From assembly GCA_937927525.1 (NCBI GenBank), contig CALBDR010000162.1, forward strand, positions 1 to 7,782: DNA of 7,782 nt, read 5' to 3'. This document shows, piece after piece, positions 6,933 to 7,782 of the stretch. Numbering within the stretch: the stretch's first letter is position 1; each line of letters opens with the position of its first letter. The notes under the pieces are model-generated. The model was not told where the DNA came from. It saw only the letters and a program-made list of their open reading frames with translations, and did not search any database. Made by a program: the position numbers and the translations under genes. The DNA is from an uncultured Candidatus Melainabacteria bacterium. GTDB lineage: Bacteria > Cyanobacteriota > Vampirovibrionia > LMEP-6097.

Positions 6933-7782
6933 AGCTTGCAGGAACCTGGTAAATATTCTCAGTTATCTGATAAATTTCCTCTCCTAGATTTATAAGCAGA
7001 CCATAAGGACAATTATGTTCTTTAATAAAATTAGTAAGTGATTTCAGCTGGGATTTCTTTGTACTTGAAGCAGATTTAATTTCTATAGGAATAAGTCCTT
7101 GTTTTGATTCTAGAATAAAATCAACTTCTGCACCATCATGAGTTCGGTAATAGTAGTAGCTTCCGTATATTAAATTCGATTCTAAGTTTTTAATTAATTG
7201 CTCAATAACAAAAGATTCCCATATATTCCCAAAGCTAGGATGACTCATTAAATCCTCTACTGAATTAAGTTTCAATATGAAATTAACTAAAACATTGTCT
7301 CTCATTTGTCCTTTAGGGCTTTTTATCAAACGCTTCTTTAAGCTATTAGAATAAACTGAAATATTTCTCCAAATAAAAGTCCCTGAAGCTATTTCCACAT
7401 AGTTTTTAATGCTAGGTTCAGAAATATCTAAAGACTTAGCAAAGTTAGCATAATTCAAAATTTCCCCTGAAGACATAGAAAGCATTTTTATAAATCTTCT
7501 ATAGCTTTCTATACTAAGCTTCGGGAATAAATTTCTCACATCTCTATCTATATAAGTCCTAAAATAAGAATTCTGCCAAGCATTAAAAGTAAAAAAATCT
7601 TCTTCTTGCTTTAATTTCAAGAAAGGTTCTGGGTAAAGACCATATGTGCAAAGCTTTAGAAGATCTTCACTTGAATATTTTTTTTTCAAGACTCTAAAAT
7701 CATCAGGTTTAGGCAAAGATTGATAGAATTTTGATTGTTTTTTATTTAAAGCTTCTGACCAAGTCAAGGTAGGAATTTCTAC
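6925..7782 (-). CDS. DUF4143-domain ATPase, C-terminal part (5' end beyond the right edge)
   Basis: This is the C-terminal portion of an AAA_14/DUF4143 protein, a widespread prokaryotic family of about 380-450 residues with an N-terminal P-loop ATPase and unknown cellular role. The frame is open to the window edge (VEIPTL precedes the TTG at 7767-7765). VEIPTLTWSEAL matches the strand-loop joining the ATPase to the rest, so the gene enters from the right and the TTG is not a true start. Counting that TTG as residue 1: YIDRDVRNLF (72-81) is a family hallmark; a winged-helix-like segment lies at about 96-140; FGNIWESFVIEQLIK (179-193) is conserved; and EVDFIL (214-219) with IEIKSA (228-233) forms a PD-(D/E)xK-like core with D216, E229 and K231. 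No lesion is seen in the visible part. Walker motifs cannot be assessed. The stop TAG lies within the last codons of the convergent chaperonin gene. Such genes are common in accessory regions. The family is secure; the function is unknown. Confidence 0.9.
   Translation of the reverse strand, partial: VEIPTLTWSEALNKKQSKFYQSLPKPDDFRVLKKKYSSEDLLKLCTYGLYPEPFLKLKQEEDFFTFNAWQNSYFRTYIDRDVRNLFPKLSIESYRRFIKMLSMSSGEILNYANFAKSLDISEPSIKNYVEIASGTFIWRNISVYSNSLKKRLIKSPKGQMRDNVLVNFILKLNSVEDLMSHPSFGNIWESFVIEQLIKNLESNLIYGSYYYYRTHDGAEVDFILESKQGLIPIEIKSASSTKKSQLKSLTNFIKEHNCPYGLLINLGEEIYQITENIYQVPASFI

Noticed and set aside
7765..7767. TTG as the start codon of the ATPase gene
   Set aside because: The frame stays open to the window edge, and the upstream residues VEIPTL fit the family's conserved strand after the ATPase domain, so the real start lies outside.
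1..7782. tRNA or rRNA genes, CRISPR arrays, insertion-sequence ends
   Set aside because: No cloverleaf-type sequences, regularly spaced repeats or transposase-like frames were seen; nearly all of the window is accounted for by the listed genes.

Overview
The window is AT-rich (by eye roughly 30% GC) and uses the standard code, with TAA and TAG ends. It looks like an accessory region of a bacterial chromosome rather than a core operon. Nothing in it fixes the lineage. The tetratricopeptide (TPR)-sulfotransferase architecture, a DUF4143 ATPase and an archaeal-type (group III-like) chaperonin in a low-GC genome point to a bacterium. Shine-Dalgarno signals are weak or absent at most starts.

Layout. 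(1) Bases 1-811 hold the decayed remains of a TPR-sulfotransferase gene on the + strand: one in-frame stop, at least two frameshifts and two internal deletions, with the gene's natural 3' end preserved. (2) Bases 801-2153 on the - strand encode a class I SAM-dependent methyltransferase resembling the MidA/NDUFAF7 (Methyltransf_28) family with a TPR-like tail. It converges on the pseudogene with an 11-base overlap. (3) After a 113-base divergent promoter region come two TPR-sulfotransferase-type genes on the + strand overlapping by 14 bases. The first (2267-3820) keeps the fold but has lost the cofactor-binding residues and looks like a pseudoenzyme. The second (3807-5324) keeps the PAPS-binding motifs and looks active. 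(4) After an 84-base gap with a probable -10 box, 5409-6932 encodes a complete chaperonin of the TCP-1/thermosome type, closest in its visible motifs to bacterial group III chaperonins. (5) Converging on it with an 8-base overlap is the C-terminal part of a DUF4143-family ATPase (6925-7782, - strand), whose N-terminal P-loop half lies beyond the right edge.

How the genes may work together. Three related TPR-sulfotransferases lie in a row in three states: broken, full-length but without cofactor-binding residues, and intact. This suggests a tandem paralog family under turnover. The intact enzyme would transfer sulfate from PAPS to an acceptor such as a surface glycan or protein tyrosine. The overlapping pseudoenzyme is a candidate partner or regulator. 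The methyltransferase between the copies could act on the same product, but only position supports that. The chaperonin may be an independent unit with its own promoter. No RNA genes, CRISPR arrays, insertion-sequence ends or clear intrinsic terminators were seen.
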